A DNA stretch of 64,000 nt from Alphaproteobacteria bacterium (GCA_037200005.1 JBBCGY010000001.1:292416-356415), one strand, 5' to 3'; positions 24,268-34,398 are shown, numbered from the stretch's first letter. Program-made: numbers and translations. The notes: generated by a model not told the origin, from the sequence alone.

Positions 24268-24381
24268 GTCATTCCCGGCGACTTTGGCCGCCCCTGAGGC
24301 GGACAAAGTTGAACGGGAATCCCGTTTTTTTCATATAACAAACGGGATTCCCGCTCGCCGCTGCGCGGCGTCGGGAATGAC
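24268..24381. repeat. Family B double-hairpin repeat between hisH and hisA
   Basis: Complete copy of the composite element: GTCATTCCCGG, hairpin, CGGGAATCCCGTTTTTTTC, then AAACGGGATTCCCG, hairpin, CGGGAATGAC. The T-run after the left hairpin could act as a terminator on the plus strand, which would attenuate his transcription. It is the intergenic counterpart of the copy in mnmE. Confidence 0.85.
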
Positions 24382-24423
24382 GGCTTCTCTTGAACCTGCC
24401 GTGCTTTAGGCTATAAAGCTCCG

Positions 24424-25173
24424 ATGATTTTATATCCTTCCATCGACATCAAGGACGGCGCGGTCGTGCGCCTATTGCGCGGCGACCTCGACGCCGTGAC
24501 CGTGTTCGGCAACGATCCCGCGGAACAGGCGCGGCGCTTCAAGGCGCAGGGCTTCGAATGGCTGCATCTGGTCGATCTCAACGGCGCGGTCGAGGGCAAG
24601 CCGGTCAATGACGCGCTGGTCGAAACCATTCTCGCCGCGGTCGATATGCCGGTGCAGCTCGGCGGCGGGATTCGCGACATGACAGGCATCGAGTCCTGGC
24701 TGAAAAAAGGCGTGAGCCGCGTCGTGCTCGGCACCATCGCGCTCAAGCAGCCCGCCCTGGTGCGCGAGGCCTGCCGCGAATTTCCGGACAAGATCGCCGT
24801 CGCCATCGACGCCCGCGACGGCTATGTCGCGGTCGCGGGCTGGATGGAGGCGACCAACACCCGCGCGCTCGACCTCGCGCTGCGTTTCGAGGACGCCGGC
24901 GCGGCGGCGATCATCTATACCGATATCAATCGCGACGGCGCGCTCGGCGGCGTCAATCTCGAGACCACCGTCGATCTCGCCTACGCGCTGACGACGCCGG
25001 TGATCGCTTCGGGCGGCGTCGGCTCGATGCAGGATCTGGTCGAACTGAAAGCCTATGAAAGCGCGGGCATTACCGGGGTCATCGTCGGGCGCGCGCTCTA
25101 TGACGGGCGGATCGATATCCCGAAGGCGCTGGCGGAATTGGCGAAGCCTCCCGCCGAAATCTCGGCATGCTGA
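24424..25173 (+). CDS. hisA: ProFAR isomerase HisA
   Basis: HisA (249 aa), the TIM-barrel isomerase that opens the ribose of ProFAR to PRFAR, step four of histidine synthesis. The catalytic aspartates are D8 (YPSIDIKDG) and the one in YTDINRDG. Phosphate-binding motifs: VQLGGGIRD and VIASGGVGS. The start at ATG 24424 fits the family. It overlaps hisF by seven bases. Confidence 0.96.
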   Translation: MILYPSIDIKDGAVVRLLRGDLDAVTVFGNDPAEQARRFKAQGFEWLHLVDLNGAVEGKPVNDALVETILAAVDMPVQLGGGIRDMTGIESWLKKGVSRVVLGTIALKQPALVREACREFPDKIAVAIDARDGYVAVAGWMEATNTRALDLALRFEDAGAAAIIYTDINRDGALGGVNLETTVDLAYALTTPVIASGGVGSMQDLVELKAYESAGITGVIVGRALYDGRIDIPKALAELAKPPAEISAC

Positions 25174-25919
25174 AACACCGAATCATCCCCTGTCTCGACG
25201 TGAAAGACGGCCGGGTGGTCAAGGGCGTGAATTTCATCGATCTGCGCGACGCGGGCGATCCGGTCGAACAGGCCAGAATCTACGACCGCATGGGCGCGGA
25301 CGAGCTTACTTTTCTCGATATCACCGCGAGCCATGAGAATCGCGCGACGATCTATGACGTGGTGGCGCGCACGGCGGATTCGGTTTTCATGCCGCTGACC
25401 GTGGGCGGCGGCGTGCGCGAGGTCGAGGATTTCCGCCGTCTGCTGCTCGCGGGCGCGGACAAGGTCGCGGTGAATTCCGCCGCCGTGGCCCGGCCCGGAT
25501 TGATCCGCGAGGGCGCGGAAAAATTCGGCGCGCAATGCGTGACGGTCGCCATTGACGCCAAGAAGGTTGGCGCGGGCTGGAACGTGTTCGTCAAAGGCGG
25601 GCGCGAGGATACCGGCAAGGACGCGGTGGCCTGGGCGCAGGAAGCGGTGTCGCTGGGCGCGGGCGAGATTCTGCTGACCTCGATGGATCGCGACGGCACC
25701 GGCGGCGGCTATGATCTGGATTTGCTGCGCGCGGTGTCGGCGCGCGTGCCCGTGCCGGTCGTCGCGTCGGGCGGCGTCGGGACGCTGGAGCATCTGGCCG
25801 ACGGCATCCGCGCGGGCGCCGATGCGGTGCTTGCCGCCAGCATTTTTCATTTCGGGACTTATACGGTCGCCGAGGCCAAGGCGCATCTGGCGGCGCAGGG
25901 CTTGCCGGTGCGGAACTGA
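25167..25919 (+). CDS. hisF: Imidazole glycerol phosphate synthase cyclase HisF
   Basis: HisF (250 aa), the cyclase that joins ammonia from HisH to PRFAR, giving imidazole glycerol phosphate and AICAR. The catalytic aspartates are D11 ([12 protein letters not shown]) and the one in TSMDRDGTG; phosphate motifs are LTVGGGVR and VASGGVG. The length is standard for the family. The gene overlaps the hisA end by seven bases and is followed ten bases later by hisE. Confidence 0.97.
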   Translation: MLKHRIIPCLDVKDGRVVKGVNFIDLRDAGDPVEQARIYDRMGADELTFLDITASHENRATIYDVVARTADSVFMPLTVGGGVREVEDFRRLLLAGADKVAVNSAAVARPGLIREGAEKFGAQCVTVAIDAKKVGAGWNVFVKGGREDTGKDAVAWAQEAVSLGAGEILLTSMDRDGTGGGYDLDLLRAVSARVPVPVVASGGVGTLEHLADGIRAGADAVLAASIFHFGTYTVAEAKAHLAAQGLPVRN

Positions 25920-25928
25920 GGAGGCTTT

Positions 25929-26258
25929 ATGTCCGAGGATTTGCATATCTTCGCCCGCCTGTTCGCCATCGTGAAATCGCGGCGCAAGGGCGATCCGGCA
26001 ACCTCCTATACCGCGAAGCTGTTCGCGCGCGGCGTGCCTAAGATCGCGCAGAAGGTGGGCGAGGAAGCGACCGAGCTCGTCATCGAAGCGGTGCGCGGCG
26101 ACAAGATAAAAATCCGCGAGGAATCCGCCGACCTGCTCTATCATCTGCTGGTGCTGTGGGCGGCGAGCGGAATTACCCCCGATCAGGTGGGCAAAGTCCT
26201 GGAAAAACGCCTCGGCCAAAGCGGCATCGCGGAAAAAGCCGGGCGCGGGAAGCGATAA
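25929..26258 (+). CDS. hisE: Phosphoribosyl-ATP diphosphatase HisE
   Basis: HisE (109 aa) hydrolyses phosphoribosyl-ATP to phosphoribosyl-AMP, step two of histidine synthesis. It is the stand-alone MazG-like form common in alphaproteobacteria, not the HisIE fusion. The metal-binding helix is visible as KVGEEATELVIEA, followed by EESADLLYHLLVLW; SYTAKLF is the usual N-terminal motif. ATG 25929 follows an AGGAGG-like GAGGAGG. It is the last his gene here; the next gene is convergent, one base away. Confidence 0.95.
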   Translation: MSEDLHIFARLFAIVKSRRKGDPATSYTAKLFARGVPKIAQKVGEEATELVIEAVRGDKIKIREESADLLYHLLVLWAASGITPDQVGKVLEKRLGQSGIAEKAGRGKR

Positions 26259-26259
26259 T

Positions 26260-27555
26260 TCATAACTCGCAGCCGGCCGGCAGCGTATTGTGATAAAAGA
26301 AGGCGGCCTCTCGCGTCAGCTTGGCGGAGATATGATCCGTAATGTGCCGCGTGACATTGATCAGGCTTTCATCCTGCCAGCCGGACGGGCTGGTTCTCAC
26401 GGTGGTCAGGCCCGCGGCCTTAAGAAACTGCGCCTCCAATTGGGAGCCGACGGAAGGGGGAACATACAGGCTGCCGAAACCCTGAAGCGCCGACAGGTCG
26501 CAATGTTCCGCGTTTTCGGCGTGGAGAAAATTGATGTTGCGAAGTCCCGCCGCGTCGAGGTCCGCCACATTGGGTATCCGCATATGATGCGCGTTTTTGA
26601 GCTTTCGCGCCCGCAGGCGCGTCGCCTGGGCGGCGCTGAGATCGTGGAGGATTTCAAGCTCCGGAAAATCGATCAGCGCCGCGTGCGGCAAGGCGGCGTT
26701 GTTGATTCTGCGCAGCGCCGGCAGATGAACTTCCTTCGCATGATAGGCAAGAAGATCATGCATGGCCTCGAGCTTCTCCGCCCTGATGATTTTCGTGTCG
26801 GTTCCCGTCCAGATGACGCCGGCTTCCTCGACATGCGAGAGATTGAATTCCGGCGCGTTCGTATAAAGCGTCGCCTTAAGGCGCGGCGGCAGGCGCCTAA
26901 GGTCGGAAAGCTCCGTCACGTCGAGCGTCAGGCGCGGGGACTGCGACAGCCGGTCAAGCGCTTCCTGCGGGGTTTCGTCATGGGCGGCGATATGGGCGAT
27001 CAGAATGCCGTCCATGGGGCCGCCGCTGAAGGGAACCCACTGCCCGGTGCGCGTCAGGGCGGTATCGCGCCAGGCGAAGGGCAGGCCGTCGATATGGCCG
27101 ATTTCCATTTTGCCGGAAAGCTGGTGCAGCGTGTCGCAAAGGGCGGGTAAACATGCCTCCTCGCGGCCGATGGCGCGATTCGACGGGCCTTCCACATGGG
27201 CCATCCCGCGCTTGACGTCATATTCGACGACCGCGCATGCGCCGCCGGGCCCATGCAAGGCGAACAGGCGGGTTTTCCCCTGCCTTATTTTAATCGCGTA
27301 ATGCAGATAATATTTGGCTTCCGGGTCATGCGGCGACAGGCCCCTGATCCTGAGCGCCGCGCTGTTATGCTTTCTGCCGGCGCAGTTATCGACGGCGTCG
27401 CTATGATCCTGCAGATGCTCCGGCGTGGTCATCTCCACCAGCGTATAGGCGGGATCGGCGGCGCGGGCGATCAGCGCGGGGGCGATTCCTCCGCGCCGCC
27501 TCGCGGTGACATGCCGGGCGGATTCGCGGGCCTCGCTGATCGCGGGATTTTTCAT
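26260..27555 (-). CDS. Unknown protein with PcfJ-like and leucine-rich-like regions
   Basis: A 431-aa protein of unknown function. Residues about 40-130 (EHLQDHSDAVDNC, a short gap, YYLHYAIKIRQGKTRLFALHG) resemble in pattern the PcfJ-type domain found on conjugative elements and phages, but the match is by eye only. The C-terminal half is a series of strand-like segments, spaced about 20-25 residues, with recurring hydrophobic and Asn positions (LHLPALRRINNAALPHAALIDFPELEILHDL style), like an irregular leucine-rich repeat. No signal peptide or membrane segment is seen. Such architecture is common in secreted effectors, but this is inference. The gene lies convergent to hisE with one base between stops. 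Confidence 0.55.
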   Translation of the reverse strand: MKNPAISEARESARHVTARRRGGIAPALIARAADPAYTLVEMTTPEHLQDHSDAVDNCAGRKHNSAALRIRGLSPHDPEAKYYLHYAIKIRQGKTRLFALHGPGGACAVVEYDVKRGMAHVEGPSNRAIGREEACLPALCDTLHQLSGKMEIGHIDGLPFAWRDTALTRTGQWVPFSGGPMDGILIAHIAAHDETPQEALDRLSQSPRLTLDVTELSDLRRLPPRLKATLYTNAPEFNLSHVEEAGVIWTGTDTKIIRAEKLEAMHDLLAYHAKEVHLPALRRINNAALPHAALIDFPELEILHDLSAAQATRLRARKLKNAHHMRIPNVADLDAAGLRNINFLHAENAEHCDLSALQGFGSLYVPPSVGSQLEAQFLKAAGLTTVRTSPSGWQDESLINVTRHITDHISAKLTREAAFFYHNTLPAGCEL

Positions 27556-27580
27556 GATCGCCGCACCGCGAAAGTTTGTT

Positions 27581-27628
27581 CCATGACAGCGACGGCTCCG
27601 CCGTCCATGATAGAGACGGCTCCGCCGT
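27581..27628. repeat. 24-bp tandem duplication
   Basis: Two adjacent 24-bp units beginning CCATGACAGC and CCATGATAGA, each ending GACGGCTCCGCCGT, which can form a small hairpin. It lies in the 200-bp gap between two reverse-strand genes; nothing else was recognised in that gap. Confidence 0.7.
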
Positions 27629-27762
27629 CAGGCGACCGGCCCTCGAAAATATTCAAAATCGCGGCATGATTATTTGTCATCAGACCCCGGCGAAAATAGG
27701 CAAAGCAAAATAATGGCGAAGCCTATCAAAAAAAACGGCGGCCATGAACAGAAATCATGCGC

Positions 27763-28740
27763 TTATGCATGGCTTTCAAACAGGGCCGTCGCCGGTTTTT
27801 TCCCGTCCCAGCCCTGGGCGCGCAGCATGCCCGACGCCGGGTGCATTTCTACCGCGAGGCGGCTGAAGGCGTTCAGCACCGGAGGTTGCAGCCAGCGGAA
27901 ATAATCGCCCGCCTTGATGCTTTGCCGCAGGCCTTCCAGCCGCCGCTCGGAGAAATTCGGGCCGAGATCGCCCGGCAGGCCGGGATCGAGCCAGTGATTG
28001 GTGACGGCGCGCGCCGGATTGACCGCCGTGCCTTCGATGCTGCGCTGGATGACGGCATGCTCGCCGGGATGGACGCCGACGATCGTAAAAATACACGGGC
28101 GGCATAAAGCCGTTTCCTTCAGCATGTGCCGGGCGGCCGCGAAGTCCGGCGCGGTTTCGCAAACCTGGCGCAAAAGGAGGGCCGGGGGCATGCCTTGCGA
28201 GCGCCACCAGCGTTTCTTGTCGGCGAGCCAGCCCGCCGCCTGGCCGACGACCGGGCCGAGGCCGAAGCTGGTATGCGGCGCGTTGTTAAGCACGGCGGCG
28301 AATCGGCCCGGCGCGCTGGCCTGCAGCGCGCCGACGCAGCCCGGCCAGGTGACATGGCTGAAATTTCCCGCAGGCCCGCCGGAGTTCACGATCATCGCCA
28401 TTTCGCCGAGGCGCGGAAACGGCCAGTCCAGCACGCGCCCCAGAATGGGCGTGCCGTCGTCGGCATCCAGAATCGCCGCCGCGCAGCCCCATTCGTAATT
28501 GAGGCTGGCGAACCATGCGCCGCGCCGTCCCGCCATGGCGTCGATGCGCGCGATTTCGTCCTTGTACGGAATATCGCGCTGCGCCGCCCAGCGCCGCGAA
28601 ACTTCGTCCAGCAATCCCGCGACCGGCCAGGTCAGCATGCGGTCGCCGAGCGCCATCAATTCATGCGTCCGGTCGAGAAAACGCCGCGCCAGCGCGGCAT
28701 GATCGCCGTTCGGCAGGTCGATGGACAGCAGTGAGGGCAT
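27763..28740 (-). CDS. Acid-ceramidase/NAAA-like Ntn-type amidase
   Basis: A 325-aa protein resembling linear-amide C-N hydrolases of the choloylglycine hydrolase superfamily. The region around C86 (EWGCAAAILDADDGTPILGRVLDWPFP) has the family's nucleophile Cys followed by the gRxxDWP signature of acid ceramidase and NAAA-like enzymes. Further conserved-looking parts are VTWPGCVGALQASAPGRFAAVLNNAP and FTIVGVHPGEHAVIQR. In this superfamily Cys becomes the N-terminal nucleophile after autoprocessing, so residues 1-85 may be a propeptide. No signal peptide is visible, so the protein may be cytosolic; substrate unknown. It is the last gene of a reverse-strand unit behind the HEPN/MNT pair. Confidence 0.7.
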   Translation of the reverse strand: MPSLLSIDLPNGDHAALARRFLDRTHELMALGDRMLTWPVAGLLDEVSRRWAAQRDIPYKDEIARIDAMAGRRGAWFASLNYEWGCAAAILDADDGTPILGRVLDWPFPRLGEMAMIVNSGGPAGNFSHVTWPGCVGALQASAPGRFAAVLNNAPHTSFGLGPVVGQAAGWLADKKRWWRSQGMPPALLLRQVCETAPDFAAARHMLKETALCRPCIFTIVGVHPGEHAVIQRSIEGTAVNPARAVTNHWLDPGLPGDLGPNFSERRLEGLRQSIKAGDYFRWLQPPVLNAFSRLAVEMHPASGMLRAQGWDGKKPATALFESHA

Positions 28741-28757
28741 GGACTCAGCGTCGATCT

Positions 28758-29069
28758 TTATATGCTATTCCTTTCATAAAACAACACGCCGTCACGGGCG
28801 ATTTTTTCCCGCAGAGAATGGTCTTCAAGCCCGTTCATATGCACAAGGTCGATTTTATAGACCAGGGGCAACTCCTCGAATTTGGCCTTGAGCCCGAGAA
28901 AGCCGGAAAAATCCAATCCCGGCGCAGCGACCGCCAGATCGATATCGGAGGCGGCGTTGAAATCGCCCCGCGCGCGCGAACCGAACATCAGCACCCGCTC
29001 CACTTCAGGCATGCCGCGGAATACGGTCTGCAGCATGGCGATATGGCGGTCATCGATTCCATAAGGCAT
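28758..29069 (-). CDS. MNT-type nucleotidyltransferase antitoxin
   Basis: A 103-aa minimal nucleotidyltransferase. The hallmark is visible as FGSRARGDFNAASDIDLAV, i.e. GSRARG plus the DxD metal pair, with a third Asp in YKIDLVHM. In HEPN/MNT toxin-antitoxin pairs this enzyme neutralises the HEPN RNase by adding nucleotides to it. It follows the HEPN gene after six bases. The start is ATG 29069. Confidence 0.88.
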   Translation of the reverse strand: MPYGIDDRHIAMLQTVFRGMPEVERVLMFGSRARGDFNAASDIDLAVAAPGLDFSGFLGLKAKFEELPLVYKIDLVHMNGLEDHSLREKIARDGVLFYERNSI

Positions 29070-29075
29070 GACATT

Positions 29076-29474
29076 TTATCCGGGCTTCGCCGTTTCGAGC
29101 TTTTCCAGCAGGCGCGCCAATGCCGCGTATCCCTCCGCCGCGATGAAGGCATAGACGGCGGCGGCCACGGCTGAATCGTAGGTATGAGAGGTTAAATTTC
29201 TATTTTCATGCAGGCGCGACCACAGGCCGCCATCGTCGAGCAATCCCTGTCCCAGGGCCTCCCGCAGAGCGTCCTTGGCATTGCGGACGTCGATGTCTTT
29301 CCCCGCGAGCCATAATTTGAGCGTTTTCCAGGCTTGTTCATAGGTGAATTCAAAACGCTGGATCACGCCGTCGCGGCCAAGCTCGGTGCTCGCTTCATCG
29401 AGCCCTTGCCGCAGTTTTGCCAGCGCCTTGCGGAAATCGCCAATCCGTTCCCGGTAGCGTTCGTCGAGATTCAT
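29076..29474 (-). CDS. HEPN-domain toxin (HI0074 family)
   Basis: A 132-aa all-helical protein of the HI0074/HEPN family, usually called nucleotidyltransferase substrate-binding protein. The family signature RFEFTYEQAWKTLKLWL is present, and the RNase-type RxxxxH motif is visible in NRNLTSHTYD. It starts at ATG 29474 with AGAGGG upstream and overlaps the glycosyltransferase stop as ATGA, so it is coupled to that gene. With the MNT gene it forms a type of toxin-antitoxin module; the HEPN protein is the likely RNA-cutting toxin. Confidence 0.87.
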   Translation of the reverse strand: MNLDERYRERIGDFRKALAKLRQGLDEASTELGRDGVIQRFEFTYEQAWKTLKLWLAGKDIDVRNAKDALREALGQGLLDDGGLWSRLHENRNLTSHTYDSAVAAAVYAFIAAEGYAALARLLEKLETAKPG

Positions 29475-30493
29475 GATGCCGCCCTCTTGGCGGCGACTAT
29501 AGCCGCCCCGATGCCGCCGCACAATTCATCCGCAGCCCGGGCGACGGCATCCAGGGGAATCAGCGCCATCGCTTCGCCGCCGAATTGCTGCGCGATGATG
29601 ACTTTGCCGTGGCTGACGCGCGGGGCGAGCTTGGCGGCGTTGGTCGGGCCGAACAGCGACACCAGCGGGCAATCGACGGCGGCCAGCATGTGGCTGGTTC
29701 CGTTATCGCCGGTGACGGCGCAGGCGAGCCGCTCGCCGACGGCCATGGTGGCGGCAAGATCGTAGGCGCCGCCCCAGACCGGGTCTTGCAGCGGGAATTT
29801 CGCCGACGGCACGGCGGCCTGCAATTCGGCCAGCCATTCGGTTTCCTGCGGGCCTATGAGAAAGGCCGGGACGCGTCCCGCCGCTTGCTGGCGCGCGGCA
29901 AGCTCGACGAACCGCTCGCGCGGCCAGATTTTGACTTTATTCCCCGCGCCCGGCACCAGCCCGGCATAGACCGGCCCTTCCGGCAAGGCCGCCGCCGCCT
30001 TGGCGCGATAGGATTCCGGCACCGGAATCCCGCCCGCGACTTCCGGCATGCGTCCCGCCGCGAGCCGCACCAGCTCGAGCAGCCGGTCGCGGATATGCGG
30101 CTGCTTATGCCAGAACATCAGCGGCCTGCGGTCGGAAAACAGGTAGCGCATGGCGGGTGCGATAAAAACCTCATGGGGAATGCGCCGCGCCTCGCGGGCC
30201 ATGCGCCAGCGGTTGCGGGTATCGATCAGGATGTCGTAGCGCGGCGCGGCTTTATCCGGCTCGGCGAGAAATTCGGGCTGCTCGAGGACGTGATCGAGAT
30301 AGGGCCGGGACAGTTCGCGCAGCGGGCCGGAGAAAAAGCTTTTGCCCTGGGTGGTGATCCAGGAAATCTCGGCCTGCGGAAAGGCGGTGCGCAGCGCGCG
30401 GATGAAGGGCAGCTTGATGAGCGCGTCGCCGATCAGATCGAGTCCCACCAGGACGCCGATGCTGTTGATCGACCGATTAGTATCTTGCGCCAT
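29471..30493 (-). CDS. Glycosyltransferase family 9 (heptosyltransferase-like)
   Basis: A 340-aa GT9 enzyme, the ADP-heptose:LPS heptosyltransferase family that builds the inner core of lipopolysaccharide at the cytoplasmic membrane. Typical patterns: GVLVGLDLIGDALIKLPFIRALR at the N-terminus, VPGAGNKVKIWPRERFVELA, and the donor-binding CAVTGDNGTSHMLAAVDCPLVSLFGPTNAAK, with the GDNG...H and FGPT signatures. ATG 30493 or ATG 30514 may be the start. It is transcribed divergently from grpE, with the RpoH-type promoter between them, and leads a unit with HEPN, MNT and amidase genes. Confidence 0.85.
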   Translation of the reverse strand: MAQDTNRSINSIGVLVGLDLIGDALIKLPFIRALRTAFPQAEISWITTQGKSFFSGPLRELSRPYLDHVLEQPEFLAEPDKAAPRYDILIDTRNRWRMAREARRIPHEVFIAPAMRYLFSDRRPLMFWHKQPHIRDRLLELVRLAAGRMPEVAGGIPVPESYRAKAAAALPEGPVYAGLVPGAGNKVKIWPRERFVELAARQQAAGRVPAFLIGPQETEWLAELQAAVPSAKFPLQDPVWGGAYDLAATMAVGERLACAVTGDNGTSHMLAAVDCPLVSLFGPTNAAKLAPRVSHGKVIIAQQFGGEAMALIPLDAVARAADELCGGIGAAIVAAKRAAS

Positions 30494-30525
30494 ATATTTC
30501 CCGCCGCCCGTCATTTCTCTTCCGC

Positions 30526-30553
30526 CTTGTATTATCGTCAATAATCCCTATCT
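30526..30553 (+). promoter_or_regulatory. RpoH (sigma-32) promoter of grpE
   Basis: CTTG (30526-30529), a 17-base spacer, and CCTATCT (30547-30553). This matches the alphaproteobacterial heat-shock pattern CTTG-N17-CYTATNT completely. It lies 34 bases upstream of the grpE start. Confidence 0.65.
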
Positions 30554-30587
30554 TGTGCGGCTAAGAAAATCTACGGAGATTATAGCC

Positions 30588-31160
30588 ATGACCGAACCCG
30601 CTGAAGATATTCAGAGCGCGCCCGAGGGCGCGGCCCCGGACGTCGCCAATGACAGCGCCGATCCCGCCGCCCGCATTGCCGCGCTTGAAGCGCAGGTTAA
30701 GGAATTGAAGGAGCAGGGGCTGCGCTATCTGGCCGAGATGGAGAATGTCCGCAAGCGCGCCCAGAAAGAGCGCGACGATGCCGGAAAATACGCCGTGGCC
30801 GGATTCGCCAGGGAATTGCTGGAAGTGGCCGATAATTTCGAGCGCGCGGCGGCTTCCGCGCCGCAGGACGGCATGAGCGACGCGGTCAAAAATCTGGTGA
30901 CGGGCATCGAGGCCACCGGGCGGCAGCTTGCCGCCGCGCTGGAGCGGGCGGGAATCAAGAAGGTCGAGGCGCTGGGCCAGCTTTTCGATCCGAATTTCCA
31001 TCAGGTCATGATGGAAATCGACGACGCCGAGAAACCCGCCGGCACCGTGGTGCAGGTCTTGCAGCCCGGCTATGTGATCCATGGCCGGCTGCTGCGCGAG
31101 GCGCGGGTCGCCGTCAGCAAGGGCGGCGCGGCGGCGGGGAAGATGGATACGGTGGCGTAA
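30588..31160 (+). CDS. grpE: Nucleotide exchange factor GrpE
   Basis: GrpE (190 aa) releases ADP from DnaK. The N-terminus is acidic and disordered; a long coiled-coil helix spans about residues 25-75 (ARIAALEAQVKELKEQGLRYLAEMENVRKRAQKE), with the conserved LAEMENVRKR. The C-terminal beta domain carries FDPNFHQVMMEI and VVQVLQPGYVIHGRLLREARVAVSKG. ATG 30588 has GGAG nine bases upstream. dnaK follows one kilobase downstream, separated by two small reverse-strand genes. Confidence 0.96.
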   Translation: MTEPAEDIQSAPEGAAPDVANDSADPAARIAALEAQVKELKEQGLRYLAEMENVRKRAQKERDDAGKYAVAGFARELLEVADNFERAAASAPQDGMSDAVKNLVTGIEATGRQLAAALERAGIKKVEALGQLFDPNFHQVMMEIDDAEKPAGTVVQVLQPGYVIHGRLLREARVAVSKGGAAAGKMDTVA

Positions 31161-31167
31161 GCGCGCC

Positions 31168-31527
31168 CTATTGCGGACCGCAATCGATTTTATAGTCCCG
31201 GCCGCCGATCGTGACGGGAACGGGCCGCGAGGGCCGCGCCGCGCAGACGGCTTCGCGAAGCTCGGCGGCGGTCGGGGCGGCATTGTCCGGCATGGCGGGC
31301 AGCGCGGCGATGGCGGCGGTTTCGCGGGCGGCCTGCGCGTGCGTTTGATAATTCCTGTATAATTCCACCCCAACGATGGGCGCCGCGATCAAAGCCGCCG
31401 TAGCCGCCATGCCGATATGGATCATGCGGGGCAGCCTTTGCTCGGTGCCGTCCGGCTGGCCGGAGCGCAATCTTTTTCTCGGTATTCCGTGCATGGAAAG
31501 AGTTTTGCCGTTACCGCTCATCATCAT
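31168..31527 (-). CDS. Small single-pass membrane protein, 119 aa
   Basis: Unrecognised protein with a basic N-terminus (residues 1-34), one membrane helix (about 36-55) and an Ala-rich, probably periplasmic tail with two Cys (VCAARP, IDCGPQ). It lies between grpE and dnaK on the opposite strand, close to another small membrane protein in the same orientation. Start ATG 31527; ATG 31521 is an alternative. Confidence 0.5.
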   Translation of the reverse strand: MMMSGNGKTLSMHGIPRKRLRSGQPDGTEQRLPRMIHIGMAATAALIAAPIVGVELYRNYQTHAQAARETAAIAALPAMPDNAAPTAAELREAVCAARPSRPVPVTIGGRDYKIDCGPQ

Positions 31528-31629
31528 TCCTCTCTATAAATTCATGCAATGCGAATCGAGCCTGCTTCGTTTTTGCCAAAACCCGCCGGGACGATACCTT
31601 TTCGCGGCAAAATATTGCCGCAAGGCCGG

Positions 31630-31932
31630 CTATTTGACCGATGCGGAGGGCGCGGCGGACGGAACCCGGCTGCTCGGCGCGGGACGGGCCGGTTCGGCCT
31701 GAATTGCCGCCGTCTGAATTGTCGCGGCCTCGGTCTGCGAGTGCCTGGATTGGCCTGGATGCGTGCCGATCATCGCGGCAATGGTTAGAGCTTCCCAAGC
31801 TATAATGCCGACGCCGATGTAATTCGCCCTCTTGGCCGCTTGGAAGTCCGCGATTTCTTCTTCTACCGTGGGCTTCCATGAAAATGTGGCCCGGTCTTTT
31901 TGGTCTGTCGACCAGTTCTTAAATTCGCTCAT
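31630..31932 (-). CDS. Small single-pass membrane protein, 100 aa
   Basis: Unrecognised protein. Hydrophilic N-terminus with MSEFKNWSTDQKDRATFSW, one membrane helix (about residues 38-56), and a disordered Ala/Pro/Ser/Gln tail. ATG 31932 is chosen because GGAG lies nine bases upstream; the longer frame starting at 32037 has no comparable signal. Probably in one unit with the 119-aa protein downstream. Confidence 0.5.
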   Translation of the reverse strand: MSEFKNWSTDQKDRATFSWKPTVEEEIADFQAAKRANYIGVGIIAWEALTIAAMIGTHPGQSRHSQTEAATIQTAAIQAEPARPAPSSRVPSAAPSASVK

Positions 31933-32096
31933 AATCATGCTCCGGATGAATTGAAAATTGATCGCGGGTTTATAGCATTGCGACGGCAAAAAGTCTGCGT
32001 TTTTCTTCGCCGAATTAATTTCGCGGATGCGCGCCATGCCGTAATCCTAAAATCCCCTCGGCATGGATCAAGGCGTTCATATTTTTCCCCTTCGCC

Positions 32097-32125
32097 ATTG
32101 CAGGATGCGCGGCTAGCCCCTATAT
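32097..32125 (+). promoter_or_regulatory. RpoH-type promoter of dnaK
   Basis: ATTG (32097-32100), an 18-base spacer, and CCTATAT (32119-32125). One mismatch in the -35 CTTG and a perfect CYTATNT -10. About 80 bases upstream of the dnaK start. Confidence 0.5.
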
Positions 32126-32205
32126 ACGAGTCAGGAAAAAGCGTTAGACGTAATGTTAACGCATGGATTTCAATAGCTTAGTTAAGAATTGAAAGGACAC
32201 TACCC

Positions 32206-34135
<1,930 letters not shown>

Positions 34136-34149
34136 GCTAGAGCGGTGTT

Positions 34150-34234
34150 CCCCTCTCCCCTCTGGGGAGAGGATAGTTTTTCTTAGCGAAGCCGCGCTTG
34201 CGCGGGTGAGCATAGAAAAACTTGGTGAGGGGGC
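34150..34234 (-). repeat. Family D repeat (variant) after dnaK
   Basis: Begins CCCCTCTCCCCTCTGGGGAG and ends CTTGGTGAGGGGG, in the same orientation as the copy at 13647-13724. The internal hairpin differs (GCGAAGCCGCGCTTGCGCGG). It forms an inverted pair with the next copy, 17 bases away. Confidence 0.8.
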
Positions 34235-34251
34235 TCTCTCTATCTGGCAAA

Positions 34252-34340
34252 CCCCCTCACCTGCAAAAACTAAGGGCTTACTCCGCCTGAAGGCGAAGTA
34301 AGCCCAAGTTTTTGCTTCCCTCTCCCCGGAGGGGAGAGGG
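34252..34340 (+). repeat. Family D repeat before dnaJ
   Basis: CCCCCTCACCTGCAAAAAC, a hairpin (GGGCTTACTCCGCCT with its complement), AAGTTTTTGCTTCCCTCTCC and GGGGAGAGGG. Orientation as at 14096-14175. Together with 34150-34234 it has the same outward arrangement as the pair bracketing DUF559 but no gene between. Confidence 0.88.
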
Positions 34341-34398
34341 CTTCTCTTCCGGAGAGGCGGGAATTTTCTATAGACATTATTGATATAGGCCCAGCCTA

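Noticed and set aside
27674-27904. Plus-strand 76-residue frame overlapping the amidase end
   Set aside because: Mostly antisense to the amidase gene and with no ribosome site; the free part is low in coding character.
34150-34340. CRISPR array or attenuator between dnaK and dnaJ
   Set aside because: Only two inverted, non-identical units and no regular spacers; the same units occur at other loci. A simple terminator role is possible, but the shared long sequence indicates a dispersed repeat.
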